Shown here: positions 52,263 to 64,000 of the stretch, piece after piece
Position numbering within the stretch: position 1 is the first letter of the stretch
How the letters are laid out: each line of letters begins with the position of its first letter
Notes under the pieces: generated by a model
The model's input: only the letters and a program-made list of their open reading frames with translations
Databases searched by the model: none
What the model was told of the DNA's origin: nothing
Translations under genes and position numbers: made by a program
Source of the DNA: Leptodactylus fallax
Lineage: Eukaryota; Chordata; Amphibia; Anura; Leptodactylidae
Length of the DNA: 64,000 nucleotides
Assembly: GCA_947044405.1 (NCBI GenBank)
Contig: CAMRHE010000321.1
Span: forward strand, 2,219,312-2,283,311
Reading direction: 5' to 3'

Positions 52263-52981
52263 GTAAGTGCATCCTACTATTTAGCAGGCAAATCATGCAT
52301 TTTTACGCAATTTTCTTTCTATTACATGTCCTCATGCATATTGTAAGGAATTGCCAATTGAGCAATTCCCCAGTGCTGCTGCAGAACCCTGGGGGGAGGG
52401 GCACAACAAGACAGTGAGCCCTAAAGTTGAACCCCCCCACCACCACTGTCCCTGGCTAACTTGCCTGATTGTCCTAGGCGACAGCAGCAACTGGTCGACA
52501 GTCCCTTCTTAGTATAAGTGACAACACAGAATGCGGACAGGACGAACAACAAAAATGGAGGTCAGCTAGCCAAGGGGTCGGTAACAGACGAGCAGTGCAG
52601 TACAGAATCAAAATCCAAGAGAATAGTCAAAGTCAAAGCCAGAGGTCAGGAATAGGAATACAGGTAACAAAACAGCAAGGAGTAATAGCCAGGACGCACA
52701 AAGCAATAGCAAGCGCGAATGTGAATGTGAGCAAAGAATAAATAGGAAGGAAGAACCCACCCCAGACTTGATAGGATGATAGGCTGTCAATAACACAGGC
52801 AAGGCTGAGATTAACTATTTGAGGAGCAGAGAGAAACAAAGGTGCAGAAGACGGGTGTGGTAGAAGAGTTACTAGGACAGTGTTCAGACTGAGCAACAAG
52901 AACCCTACGCAAGGAATCAAACTGAACACGCCTCCTTCACCGCAGCGTGCAAGCGGAGGGTGGCGCAGAGACCCAAACAGG
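52263..52981. repeat. Dispersed repeat of LTR-like character
   Basis: Purine-rich text with repeated GTCAAAGCCAGAGGTCAGG / ACAGGTAACAAAACAGC-type wording, often seen in amphibian gypsy LTRs or their solo copies. No primer-binding site, ends or coding domain could be confirmed. Confidence 0.35.
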
Positions 52982-53129
52982 CAGAGACGTTGTTAGACAA
53001 GACTATGTTAGAGTACTGTCAGGAGGGGGGGGCACATAATGGGAAAGCCGTTCCTCACAGCCTGGGGGCACTGTCGACTTTCTAGCGATATATAAAACCG
53101 CATGTGCAGGAGGACATGAAAGGTCTTCT
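52982..53129. mobile_element. Right part of the TTAA foldback MITE
   Basis: GACTATGTTAGAGTACTGTC, a G run, CCGTTCCTCACAGCC, then CTTTCTAGCGATATATAAAA and GGACATGAAAGGTCTTCT before TTAA at 53130-53133. It matches the right part of 2834-3175 and 17192-17371. The left end is missing. Confidence 0.7.
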
Positions 53130-53177
53130 TTAAAAGGAAATGTACCACTAGAAAATCATCCACTTAGTCAGCTTAAG

Positions 53178-53293
53178 AATAAGGCCCCACGTTGCAAAAA
53201 AGCAGCTTTTTTGTTTGTTGCAGATTTTGCTGTGTTCTTTGGGTCAAAGCCAGGAGTGGATTGAGCAGAAGGGAGAAGTATAAGTGCTTCCTC
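53178..53293. mobile_element. Left half of a GGCTAAGGCC MITE
   Basis: ATAAGGCCCCACGTTGCAAA, TTGCAGATTTTGCTGTG and GTGGATTGAGCAGAAGGG match the left half of 45379-45601. It then passes directly into the 36-bp array. Confidence 0.7.
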
Positions 53294-53608
53294 AATGGGG
53301 CTGTACTGCCTGTAAGTGGTATTAACATCAATGGGGCTGTTCTGCCTGTCAGTGGTATTAACATCAATGGGGCTGTACTGCCTGACAGCGGTATTAATAT
53401 CAATGGAGCTGTACTGCCTGTCAGTGGTATTAATATCAATGGGGCTGTTCTGCCTGTCAGTGGTATTAATATCAATGGGGCTGTTCTGCCTGTCAGTAGT
53501 ATTAACATCAATGGAGCTGTTCTGCCTGTCAGCGGTATTAATTTCAATGGGGCTATACTGCCTGTCAGTGGTATTAATATCAATGAGACTGTGCTGCCTG
53601 TCAGTTTC
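53294..53608. repeat. 36-bp minisatellite, about 8.7 copies
   Basis: Units of 36 bases (AATGGGGCTGTTCTGCCTGT plus CAGTGGTATTAATATC) start at 53294, 53330, 53366 and so on. Because 36 is divisible by 3, 12-residue repeats (GAVLPVSGININ) are open in several frames. There is no start context, splice signal or other coding sign, so it is not read as a gene. Confidence 0.88.
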
Positions 53609-54780
53609 ATGTACTGTACCAATTGGCCCCTGGGGACTGAGCCTTTGTGCTTTCTATTTTCTCTCTCCTATGATTTTCACCATGTTTAGTGCTCACCATT
53701 ACAACCAGACAGTCTCACCTCTCATTCTGCAAATACTGATAAATCCTCGGACCTGCCCTTGGTGCTTAGTGCATGGAATTAATAATAATTCATGGGTGGA
53801 GAACCTCCAATATGGCAGCAGGCCGAGACTCCTTGACAGTGATTGGTCGGAATTTGCACATATGTAGTTAGTGCTGTTGTAGGACTGTCTGGGGGGATTT
53901 TGGCACTAATATGAAATATATATTGATGTATATTCCAGTACAGGCTTTAATTATTTTTACCCGACACCAACAAGTGTTGTAGGAGGTCAGTAAAAGTAGG
54001 GGTGTGGTGTTGTGGATAAATATGGTGTTTGTAATGCACAGGGGGCGCTATTGTATATCTTTGATTTGAATGCGAAGATAGTGCTTTCTGGTATTTTGTC
54101 GGTAATTGACAGGAAGGTTTAACTGAGGTGCGTATTGTGAGCAGTCATATATCCTCTACTGCACATTACTATATATACGGTATTATATGTCACCTTGCAG
54201 CCCTGTAACCTGTCTAAAAATCATCCCAGGCCCTGCTGCTTTTATCCAATCACAGGGCTCCGCACTGACGTCTCATGTTATATCTTACTTGTTCTATATT
54301 TCCTAACTCAGGGCTATGAAAGAGAATGTAATATGATAAGGGTACACCAGGCCGGGACTAAGGATTATTAAAGGGGCATTAAAGGGGTTTCCAGGGTTTA
54401 AAACACATAATATTGTCAGTGGCATATGCAAATGAGTTTGACCTTTACTGTATATGCAAATGAGATTGACCTTTTGTATTGGAATTCCGAGACCATTATA
54501 ACATCACCACAACATGATGACATCACAATGATGGCAAGTGCATATATAGACCTGACACTACCTCAGTTGTTCAGAGGATGGTGAGAGATGAAGATGTCCA
54601 TGCTGAGGAGAGGACTACACCAGGTATGTACAGTGTAGATTTACCACATTACTGTAGAGGGCGCCATGCTGGGGAGAATTTAGGATTCAGTGTAGATGGA
54701 TCTAACATTCCTCTATAATCACATAATTTATTCTATTAATAAATTAATAACTTATTTATTCTAATAGTAATACTTGGGTA
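53609..54780. other. No gene firmly seen
   Basis: Mostly unrecognised. ATGGTGAGAGATGAAGATGT at 54578 followed by CACCAG|GTATGT at about 54623 could be a short first exon but is not supported by anything else. GACCTTTACTGTATATGCAA / GACCTTTTGTATT near 54440 is a small local duplication (ATATGCAAATGAG twice). Confidence 0.35.
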
Positions 54781-54854
54781 AGGATTAAAGATGGGCGAAC
54801 CGCAGAAGATTTGTTTCCACCTGTGTTTGGATAGAGCCGGAAGGGAAATTGTTC

Positions 54855-55060
54855 TTCAGATCCCAGAGTATAATAGGTGGAGGCCCAGGGGAGGTGACAA
54901 AAACATTTCTACTCACCTCCGGTTACCTCTTCTGGGCCACCTGGCAGCCTCCGGGGCTCTGTGTCCTCCTCCTGGCAGTGTCCGGCATCTTCTCTGATGT
55001 CATGCACCCGGAGTCACCCCTGAAGAGACCCCATAGTACAATCATTTATTGTTGGCAGCC
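54855..55060. mobile_element. hAT-like fragment
   Basis: CCCAGAGTATAATAGGTGGA, GGCCCAGGGGAGGTGAC and ACTCACCTCCGGTTACC, then GTGTCCTCCTCC and CTGATGTCATG, match the middle of the hAT-type elements at 14820-15010 and 18800-18980. Confidence 0.55.
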
Positions 55061-55164
55061 ATTTTAGTATCCCTTTTTCCAGCAGATAGGAGAGGTGTAC
55101 GCCCTTTCTTTTCATGTCCAGTCCCCCAAGAAATAGTTATAATACATGGAGACAACAACCCACT

Positions 55165-55255
55165 GACATGTGATATCACTTCCTGTGGGCGGTTTCATTG
55201 AGAAGTCAGTCTCCTCACATGTGATGTCACTTCCTGTGGCTGGTTTCATGTGGTC
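55165..55255. repeat. Local duplication, 46-47 bp apart
   Basis: ACATGTGATATCACTTCCTG (about 55167) and ACATGTGATGTCACTTCCTG (about 55217), each followed by TGG(G/C)(C/T)GGTTTCAT. Two copies only. Confidence 0.6.
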
Positions 55256-55375
55256 ATGTTGCCTCTTTCTCCATTGTTCTTCATGTCCTTGTATTGTGAA
55301 TGACTTGATATCTGTGTGATGGTGACGGGTTCATGTTTAGTAATCACTCACTTTCTATATATCACTTTATTTCAG

Positions 55376-55425
55376 CCTCTCCATTAGCACATGGACGGAG
55401 CCGCCTCCTCCACAGACATTTAGAG
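55376..55425 (+). other. Possible short exon
   Basis: A good acceptor (ATATATCACTTTATTTCAG) is followed by about 50 bases (CCTCTCCATTAGCACATGG...) and a strong donor (TTTAGAG|GTAAGTACC). It has no open-frame support of its own, and it was not possible to join it in phase with the exons at 44789-52262. It could be a non-coding exon of a neighbouring gene. Confidence 0.25.
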
Positions 55426-57509
55426 GTAAGTACCGGAGCGTTATACCTGACACTTATCATTCCTATCATCTTCATTTACAAATAGATTTTATATTATTTT
55501 TTATCATATTATTATTATTTTAGATTTGGTGACTTAATAACTAGACAAAGGGGTGTGGACAAATTACCTACAATATACAATGTCTTTCCATAAGATCTAT
55601 AGGGGGATGTGAGCCCCAGGAGAATAGGGGAGGGGGGGTTACATTATCAGGTTCCTTTGGTATCAGTAATTACAGATGTAATTCTCCAGTTTTCCTGCAG
55701 AGGTGCTACAGGGGAAAATAACACATAGCCTTTGTTTTAGTGAAATCATAGATTTTCTACGGAGCGTTTTTTAACTGGAAATTCCCGGGGTACGAGCAGC
55801 CGCACTCTCCAATCTGAAAGCAGTTTATTAAGTGTAAATGCAACTAGTAGAGCTGAGGTGTGACTGGGCAGCTCAGGGGTGGGGCTAGGCAGCTCAGGGG
55901 TGGGGCTAAGACAATTAGAAGATCAGAGGAAATGATTGATATTGTTTTTCTCCTTTCTTTTGCATGAGCAGAAGTTATTTACACAAAGTCTTCTCAAGAA
56001 GAAAATCGTCTCATCACAACAAGTCATCGCAACGTTCTCAAATTCTCATCGCAAGACTGCAAATCACAGAACACATCTTGTATTAGATTAGGGATTAGAG
56101 GGTTCCTTCTTTTAGATTGTAAGCTCCTCAGGGCAGGGACATTAACCTTTTAATGACCACTCCCACTATATTTCATACCATGAGCGCCTTCATAGTCTAC
56201 AATTGTTTTGTTTTTTTTCTCCTAAATTGCCCCTGATAATTTTTTGGGGTCAGTGTAGCTGAAGCTATAACCGCTCATGGCCTGCACGCAGCCGCAGGAT
56301 TTTTGGTTTAACATGGCTGGCGGTTGAAACTCATAACGGTGGTCCTTAAAGGGTCAATGATGGTTTTCTTTAGATTGTAAGCTCATAAGAGCAGGGCCGG
56401 TCTTATCAGGTCAGAAGTAACCCTCCAAAATAGATTGTAAGCCATGAAGTCAATCTCTGGTCAATAGACTTCTGGAGACTGACTTTATTGGCAGGAATCC
56501 TCTCTTTAGACTAGGGCTAATGATGACCAGGATGGTTCCTATCTCTGAGGTTGGGGCTACATGGTGGCCTTGGCTGCGGTGTATGTCATGTGGTTGGAGG
56601 TCGCAGTGTAGCGCTTTTTCCATTAGCTCTAATGGAAGTGAATGTGGTTGCGTTATGACGAGCAAGTAAGAGCGTCGAGTCTGCTAATAGGGATTAGTAG
56701 ATTGGTGTTCTGGGAGTGGTTGCAACTGATGGTCGGGTCCAAAACTCAAAATGACCTGTATCGTTGGGCGATCGCGCCCTTGTGAGTCATCGAGACACAA
56801 CTGCATTCGCGTTCCCTGGCAGAGATGCCAGCTGCACTACACATAGGTCTTTGGCTGTGTGATGTGTGTTGTGGCTGAAGTTGTCGAGTAGCTCCTGCTC
56901 TAGAGATAAGCGGCCATCATGGACATCATTTATTATGTATCACCATAGAGAGGATTCCTTACTGTAGTCTGTAAGCTCTCCGGAGCAGGATAACCCCCAT
57001 CATTACAGGGGATGATATTATGTAATATTATTGTATACACATCTATGTACATTGTGAACCTTCAGGCAGTATTTCCTATTCTGTAAGCTGTTCGGAGCAG
57101 GTTTTTGGTATGGCTGTAGGCAGATGGATAGCTATGATCCAGGGTTATATCGCCGATCGCCATATTTGGGGTCAGGGAGGAATTATTTTTTTCCCCTGAG
57201 ACTCAGATCTCCGAGGTTTTTCTTCGCCTTCCTCTGGATCATCGGATTGGGTCTCTTATCTCAGGACCTTATTTATGGATGGTCAGATGGACCATCACAG
57301 ACGCTCAGACTCCATGGACCTGAGATAGGAATCACAACCCCCATCATTTAGTAAGATATAATACAAGCCATTATTATTAATGGCTCCTCTGCTTATTGCT
57401 AATAAATGGTATTATAATATAAATTCAGCCGTTCCCGTGTCCGGTGTAATTTATTGTCTCCGATTATTTCATTACACAATTACCATAATTCACAGAGACA
57501 CAAACAGAG
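55426..57509. repeat. Repeat-derived region with several L2-type tail motifs
   Basis: The L2 3'-end words TAGATTGTAAGCTCCTCAGG / GTAAGCTC...GAGCAGG occur at 56103, 56371, 56430, about 56968 and 57082, so several LINE tails lie in a row. 57124-57250 (GATCGCCATATTTGGGGTCA, TTTTTTTCCCCTGAGAC, CGCCTTCCTCTGGATCATCG) is another widespread vertebrate repeat block. No gene is supported. Confidence 0.45.
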
Positions 57510-60500
57510 CCGCATAGCCGTCCATGTACAGATGGAAAAGGCGGTCTATGATCCGCCACATAGTTGTCCATGTACAGATGGAGTAGGCGGTCTATGATCC
57601 GCCACATAGTTATCCATGTACAGATGGAGTAGGCGGTCTATGATCCACCACATAGTCATCCATGTACAGATAGAGCAGTAGGTCTATGATCCGCCACATA
57701 GTCATCAATGTACAGATGGAGCAGGAGGTCTCTGATCCGCCACATAGTCATCCATGTACAGATGGAGCAGGAGGTCTATGATCCACCACATAGTCCTCCA
57801 TGTACAGATGGAGCAGGAGGTCTATGATCCACCACATAGTTGTCCATGTACAGATGGAGCAGATGGTCTATGATCCACCACATAGTTGCCATGACAGAGC
57901 AGGCGGTCTATGATCCGCCACATAGTTGTCCATATACAGAAGGAGTAGGCGGTCTATGATCCACCACATAGTCATCCATGTACAGATGGAGCAGGAGGTC
58001 TATGATCCGCCACATAGTCATCCATGTACAGATGGAGCAGGCGGTCTATGATCCGCCACATAGTTGTCCATGTACAGATGGAGCAGGCGGCTATGATCCG
58101 CCACATAGTCGTCCATGTACAGATGGAGCAGGCGGTCTATGATCCACCACATAGTCATCCATGTACAGATGGAGCAGGAGGTCTATGATCCGCCACATAG
58201 TCATCCATGTACAGATGGAGCAGATGGTCTATGATCCACCACATAGTTGTCCATGTACAGATGGAGCAGGCGGTCTTTGATCCGCCACATAGTCGTCCAT
58301 GTACAGATGGAGCAGGCGGTCTATGATCCACCACATAGTCATCCATGTACAGATGGAGCAGGCGGTCTATGATCCGCCACATAGTCGTCCATGTACAGAT
58401 GGAGCAGGCGGTCTATGATCCACACCACATAGTTGTCCATGTACAGATGGAGCAGGCGGTCTATGATCCGCCACATAGTCGTCCATGTACAGATGGAGCA
58501 GGCGGTCTATGATCCGCCACATAGTTGTCCATGTACAGATGGAGCAGGCGGTCTATGATCCGCCACATAGTCGTCCATGTACAGATGGAGCAGGCGGTCT
58601 ATGATCCGCCACATAGTTGTCCATGTACAGATGGAGCAGGCGGTCTATGATCCGCCACATAGTTGTCCATGTACAGATGGAGCAGGCGGTCTATGATCCA
58701 GTCCCCACATAGTCTGTCCATGTACAGATGGAGCAGGCGGTCTATGATCCGCCACATAGTCGTCCATGTACAGATGGAGCAGGCGGTCTATGATCCGCCA
58801 CATAGTCGTCCATGTACAGATGGAGCAGGCGGTCTATGATCCGCCACATAGTCGTCCATGTACAGATGGAGCAGGCGGTCTATGATCCGCCACATAGTTG
58901 TCCATGTACAGATGGAGCAGGCGGTCTATGATCCGCCACATAGTTGTCCATGTACAGATGGAGCAGGCGGTCTATGATCCGCCACATAGTTGTCCATGTA
59001 CAGATGGAGCAGGCGGTCTATGATCCGCCACATAGTTGTCCATGTACAGATGGAGCAGGCGGTCTATGATCCGCCACATAGTTGTCCATGTACAGATGGA
59101 GCAGGCGGTCTATGATCCGCCACATAGTTGTCCATGTACAGATGGAGCAGGCGGTCTATGATCCGCCACATAGTCGTCCATGTACAGATGGAGCAGGCGG
59201 TCTATGATCCGCCACATAGTCGTCCATGTACAGATGGAGCAGGCGGTCTATGATCCGCCACATAGTCGTCCATGTACAGATGGAGCAGGCGGTCTATGAT
59301 CCGCCACATAGTCGTCCATGTACAGATGGAGCAGGCGGTCTATGATCCGCCACATAGTCGTCCATGTACAGATGGAGCAGGCGGTCTATGATCCGCCACA
59401 TAGTCGTCCATGTACAGATGGAGCAGGCGGTCTATGATCCGCCACATAGTTGTCCATGTACAGATGGAGCAGGCGGTCTATGATCCGCCACATAGTCGTC
59501 CATGTACAGATGGAGCAGGCGGTCTATGATCCGCCACATAGTCGTCCATGTACAGATGGAGCAGGCGGTCTATGATCCGCCACATAGTCGTCCATGTACA
59601 GATGGAGCAGGCGGTCTATGATCCGCCACATAGTCGTCCATGTACAGATGGAGCAGGCGGTCTATGATCCGCCACATAGTCGTCCATGTACAGATGGAGC
59701 AGGCGGTCTATGATCCGCCACATAGTCGTCCATGTACAGATGGAGCAGGCGGTCTATGATCCGCCACATAGTTGTCCATGTACAGATGGAGCAGGCGGTC
59801 TATGATCCGCCACATAGTTGTCCATGTACAGATGGAGCAGGCGGTCTATGATCCGCCACATAGTCGTCCATGTACAGATGGAGCAGGCGGTCTATGATCC
59901 GCCACATAGTCGTCCATGTACAGATGGAGCAGGCGGTCTATGATCCGCCACATAGTCGTCCATGTACAGATGGAGCAGGCGGTCTATGATCCGCCACATA
60001 GTCGTCCATGTACAGATGGAGCAGGCGGTCTATGATCCGCCACATAGTTGTCCATGTACAGATGGAGCAGGCGGTCTATGATCCGCCACATAGTCGTCCA
60101 TGTACAGATGGAGCAGGCGGTCTATGATCCGCCACATAGTTGTCCATGTACAGATGGAGCAGGCGGTCTATGATCCGCCACATAGTCGTCCATGTACAGA
60201 TGGAGCAGGCGGTCTATGATCCGCCACATAGTCGTCCATGTACAGATGGAGCAGGCGGTCTATGATCCGCCACATAGTCGTCCATGTACAGATGGAGCAG
60301 GCGGTCTATGATCCCCGCCACATAGTCGTCCATGTACAGATGGAGCAGGCGGTCTATGATCCGCCACATAGTTGTCCATGTACAGATGGAGCAGGCGGTC
60401 TATGATCCGCCACATAGTCGTCCATGTACAGATGGAGCAGGCGGTCTATGATCCGCCACATAGTCGTCCATGTACAGATGGAGCAGGCGGTCTATGATCC

Positions 60501-63500
60501 GCCACATAGTTGTCCATGTACAGATGGAGCAGGCGGTCTATGATCCGCCACATAGTCGTCCATGTACAGATGGAGCAGGCGGTCTATGATCCGCCACATA
60601 GTCGTCCATGTACAGATGGAGCAGGCGGTCTATGATCCGCCACATAGTTGTCCATGTACAGATGGAGCAGGCGGTCTATGATCCGCCACATAGTTGTCCA
60701 TGTACAGATGGAGCAGGCGGTCTATGATCCGCCACATAGTCGTCCATGTACAGATGGAGCAGGCGGTCTATGATCCGCCACATAGTCGTCCATGTACAGA
60801 TGGAGCAGGCGGTCTATGATCCGCCACATAGTTGTCCATGTACAGATGGAGCAGGCGGCTATGATCCGCCACATAGTCCATGTACAGATGGAGCAGGCGG
60901 TCTATGATCCGCCACATAGTTGTCCATGTACAGATGGAGCAGGCGGTCTATGATCCGCCACATAGTCGTCCATGTACAGATGGAGCAGGCGGTCTATGAT
61001 CCGCCACATAGTTGTCCATGTACAGATGGAGCAGGCGGTCTATGATCCGCCACATAGTCGTCCATGTACAGATGGAGCAGGCGGTCTATGATCCGCCACA
61101 TAGTCGTCCATGTACAGATGGAGCAGGCGGTCTATGATCCGCCACATAGTCGTCCATGTACAGATGGAGCAGGCGGTCTATGATCCGCCACATAGTCGTC
61201 CATGTACAGATGGAGCAGGCGGTCTATGATCCGCCACATAGTTGTCCATGTACAGATGGAGCAGGCGGTCTATGATCCGCCACATAGTCGTCCATGTACA
61301 GATGGAGCAGGCGGTCTATGATCCGCCACATAGTCGTCCATGTACAGATGGAGCAGGCGGTCTATGATCCGCCACATAGTCGTCCATGTACAGATGGAGC
61401 AGGCGGTCTATGATCCGCCACATAGTTGTCCATGTACAGATGGAGCAGGCGGTCTATGATCCGCCACATAGTCGTCCATGTACAGATGGAGCAGGCGGTC
61501 TATGATCCGCCACATAGTCGTCCATGTACAGATGGAGCAGGCGGTCTATGATCCGCCACATAGTCGTCCATGTACAGATGGAGCAGGCGGTCTATGATCC
61601 GCCACATAGTTGTCCATGTACAGATGGAGCAGGCGGTCTATGATCCGCCACATAGTCGTCCATGTACAGATGGAGCAGGCGGTCTATGATCCGCCACATA
61701 GTCGTCCATGTACAGATGGAGCAGGCGGTCTATGATCCGCCACATAGTTGTCCATGTACAGATGGAGCAGGCGGTCTATGATCCGCCACATAGTCGTCCA
61801 TGTACAGATGGAGCAGGCGGTCTATGATCCGCCACATAGTTGTCCATGTACAGATGGAGCAGGCGGTCTATGATCCGCCACATAGTCGTCCATGTACAGA
61901 TGGAGCAGGCGGTCTATGATCCGCCACATAGTTGTCCATGTACAGATGGAGCAGGCGGTCTATGATCCACCACATAGTGTCCATGTACAGATGGAGCAGG
62001 CGGTCTATGATCCGCCACATAGTTGTCCATGTACAGATGGAGCAGGCGCTCTATGATCCGCCACATAGCCGTCCATGTACAGATGGAGCAGGCGGTCTAT
62101 GATCCGCCACATAGTCGTCCATGTACAGATGGAGCAGGCGGTCTATGATCCGCCACATAGTTGTCCATGTACAGATGGAGCAGGCGGTCTATGATCCGCC
62201 ACATAGTTGTCCATGTACAGATGGAGCAGGCGGTCTATGATCCGCCACATAGTTGTCCATGTACAGATGGAGCAGGCGGTCTATGATCCGCCACATAGTT
62301 GTCCATGTACAGATGGAGCAGGCGGTCTATGATCCGCCACATAGTCGTCCATGTACAGATGGAGCAGGCGGTCTATGATCCGCCACATAGTTGTCCATGT
62401 ACAGATGGAGCAGGCGGTCTATGATCCGCCACATAGTTGTCCATGTACAGATGGAGCAGGCGGTCTATGATCCGCCACATAGTTGTCCAATGTACAGATG
62501 GAGCAGGCGGTCTATGATCCGCCACATAGTCGTCCATGTACAGATGGAGCAGGCGGTCTATGATCCGCCACATAGTCGTCCATGTACAGATGGAGCAGGC
62601 GGTCTATGATCCGCCACATAGTTGTCCATGTACAGATGGAGCAGGCGGTCTATGATCCGCCACATAGTTGTCCATGTACAGATGACGCATACCCATAGTG
62701 TCCATGTACAGATGGAGCAGGCGGTCTATGATCCGCCACATAGTCGTCCATGTACAGATGGAGCAGGCGGTCTATGATCCACCACATAGTTGTCCATGTA
62801 CAGATGGAGCAGGTGGTCTATGATCCGCCACATAGTTGTCCATGTACAGATGGAGCAGGCGGTCTATGATCCGCCACATGTCCATGTACAGATGGAGCAG
62901 GCGCTCTATGATCCGCCACATAGTCGTCCATGTACAGATGGAGCAGGCGGTCTATGATCTGCCACATAGTCGTCCATGTACAGATGGAGCAGGCGGTCTA
63001 TGATCCGCCACATAGTTGTCCATGTACAGATGGAGCAGGCGGTTTATGATCCGCCACATAGTTGTCCATGTACAGATGGAGCAGGCGGTCTATGATCCGC
63101 CACATAGTTGTCCATGTACAGATGAGCAGGCGGTTTATGATCCGCCACATAGTTGTCCATGTACAGATGGAGCAGGCGCTCTATGATTCGCCACATAGCT
63201 GTCCATGTACAGATGGAGCAGGCGGTCCTATGATCCGCCACATAGTTGTCCATGTACAGATGGAGAGGCGGTCTATGATCCGCCACATAGTCGTCCATGT
63301 ACAGATGGAGCAGGCGGTTTATGATCCGCACATAGTTGTCCATGTACAGATGGAGCAGCGGTCTATGATCCGCCACATAGTTGACCATGTACAGATGGAG
63401 CAGGCGGTCTATGATCCACCACATAGCCGACCATGCACGATGGAGCAGGCGGTTAATGATCCGCCACAAAGTTTAAATGTACTGATGGAGCCGCTCTATG

Positions 63501-64000
63501 AACCGCCACATAGTTGTCCATGTACAGATGGAGCAGGCGGTTTATGATCCACCACCTAGTCGTCCATGTTCAGATGTAGCAGGCGGTCTATGATCATACA
63601 TAGTTGTCTGCCCAGATGGAGCAGGCGGTCTATGATTAGCCACATACATTGCGTCCATGTACAGATGGAGCAGGCGGTCTATGATCCGCCACATAGTCGT
63701 CCATGTTCAGGTGGAGCAGGCGGTTGATCCACCACATAGGTTTCCATGCAGATGGAGCAGGCGCTCTATGATCCACCGCATAGTCATCCATGTACAGATG
63801 GAGCAGGCGGTTTGTGATCCGCCACATAGTTGTCCATGTACAGATGGAGCAGCCAGCCGGTCTGTGATCCATACACCGTCGTCCATGTTCCAGATGGAGC
63901 AGGCGGTCTATGATCACACCACATAGGTTTCCATGTACAGATGGAGCAGGCGCTCTATGATCCACCGCATAGTCATCCATGTACAGATGGAGCAGGCAGT
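57510..64000. repeat. 46-bp satellite, about 141 units, running off the window
   Basis: The unit contains CATAGTCGTCCATGTACAGA and then TGGAGCAGGCGGTCTATGAT plus CCGCCA. The period is exactly 46 across the core (58380-62660), where units differ mainly by C or T in CATAGT(C/T)GTCC. The left edge (57510-58340) has ATCCACCA, CATAGTCATCC and AGGAGGTCT variants, and the right edge (62680-64000) has many indels. Each unit holds two short dyads, TCCAT-GTACAG-ATGGA and GGCGG-TCTATGAT-CCGCC. Since 46 is not divisible by 3 and one frame meets a stop, it does not encode a protein. Confidence 0.95.

Noticed and set aside
53192..53867. Protein with 12-residue repeats (GAVLPVSGININ)
   Set aside because: It comes from a 36-bp minisatellite open in several frames and flanked by MITE sequence. 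No start context or splice site supports it.
58155..63980. Repetitive proteins (MWRIIDRLLHLYMDDY-type)
   Set aside because: They are translations of the 46-bp satellite. The frame rotates every unit and meets a stop in the third phase.
57510..64000. CRISPR-like regular repeat array
   Set aside because: The units are contiguous 46-mers without unique spacers, in a eukaryotic repeat context.

Overview
This is eukaryotic, vertebrate-type DNA. Nearly everything recognisable is mobile or repetitive: many Tc1/mariner copies, L2-type LINE pieces, Penelope-like elements (PLEs), a BEL/Pao retrotransposon, an LTR element with inverted LTRs, hAT-like and TTAA-flanked DNA transposons, MITEs and long minisatellites. 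The mix (terminal motifs of the TTAAAGG T2/Kolobok and TTAACCCC piggyBac/Uribo types, plus several Tc1 families with recent insertions) fits an amphibian, most likely a frog or toad. That assignment is inference from repeat content. No bacterial-style operon, CRISPR array or tRNA gene is present.

Layout. 1-2.2 kb: simple repeats and a truncated Tc1. 2.8-8.4 kb: an L2-like LINE broken up by other repeats, including a 2.8-kb LTR element (5469-8258) whose two LTR copies face each other, with a tRNA-Leu-type primer-binding site and a gag start between them. 9.5-11.1 kb: a nearly complete DD35E Tc1 element. 12-20.5 kb: minisatellites, a second related LTR end, two hAT-like elements with perfect 8-bp target duplications (14522-15283 and 17040-19588), TTAA MITEs and a Harbinger-like MITE. 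20.6-28.6 kb: a nested stack. A PLE reverse-transcriptase region is split by two Tc1 elements, and one of these is itself split by another PLE and by a TTAA element. 31-40 kb: a minus-strand BEL/Pao retrotransposon without RT or integrase, interrupted by a 5.2-kb TTAA element made of repeated modules and ending in a row of hairpins. 40-44.3 kb: a U2 snRNA-derived chimera, a 30-bp minisatellite and a nearly intact IR/DR Tc1.

The one credible host gene starts at 44.79 kb on the + strand. Three exons (44789-45072, 51477-51567, 52090-52262) have good splice signals and compatible phases, giving an unrecognised acidic then Gln/Pro-rich protein that continues beyond 52262. Its first intron holds a DD38E Tc1 inserted into the terminal repeat of another Tc1. 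From 57.5 kb to the window end there is a 46-bp satellite of about 141 units.

Coordinates, motif spacings and splice phases were read from the sequence by eye. Family names rest on protein motifs and terminal sequences recalled from general knowledge; no database search was made.
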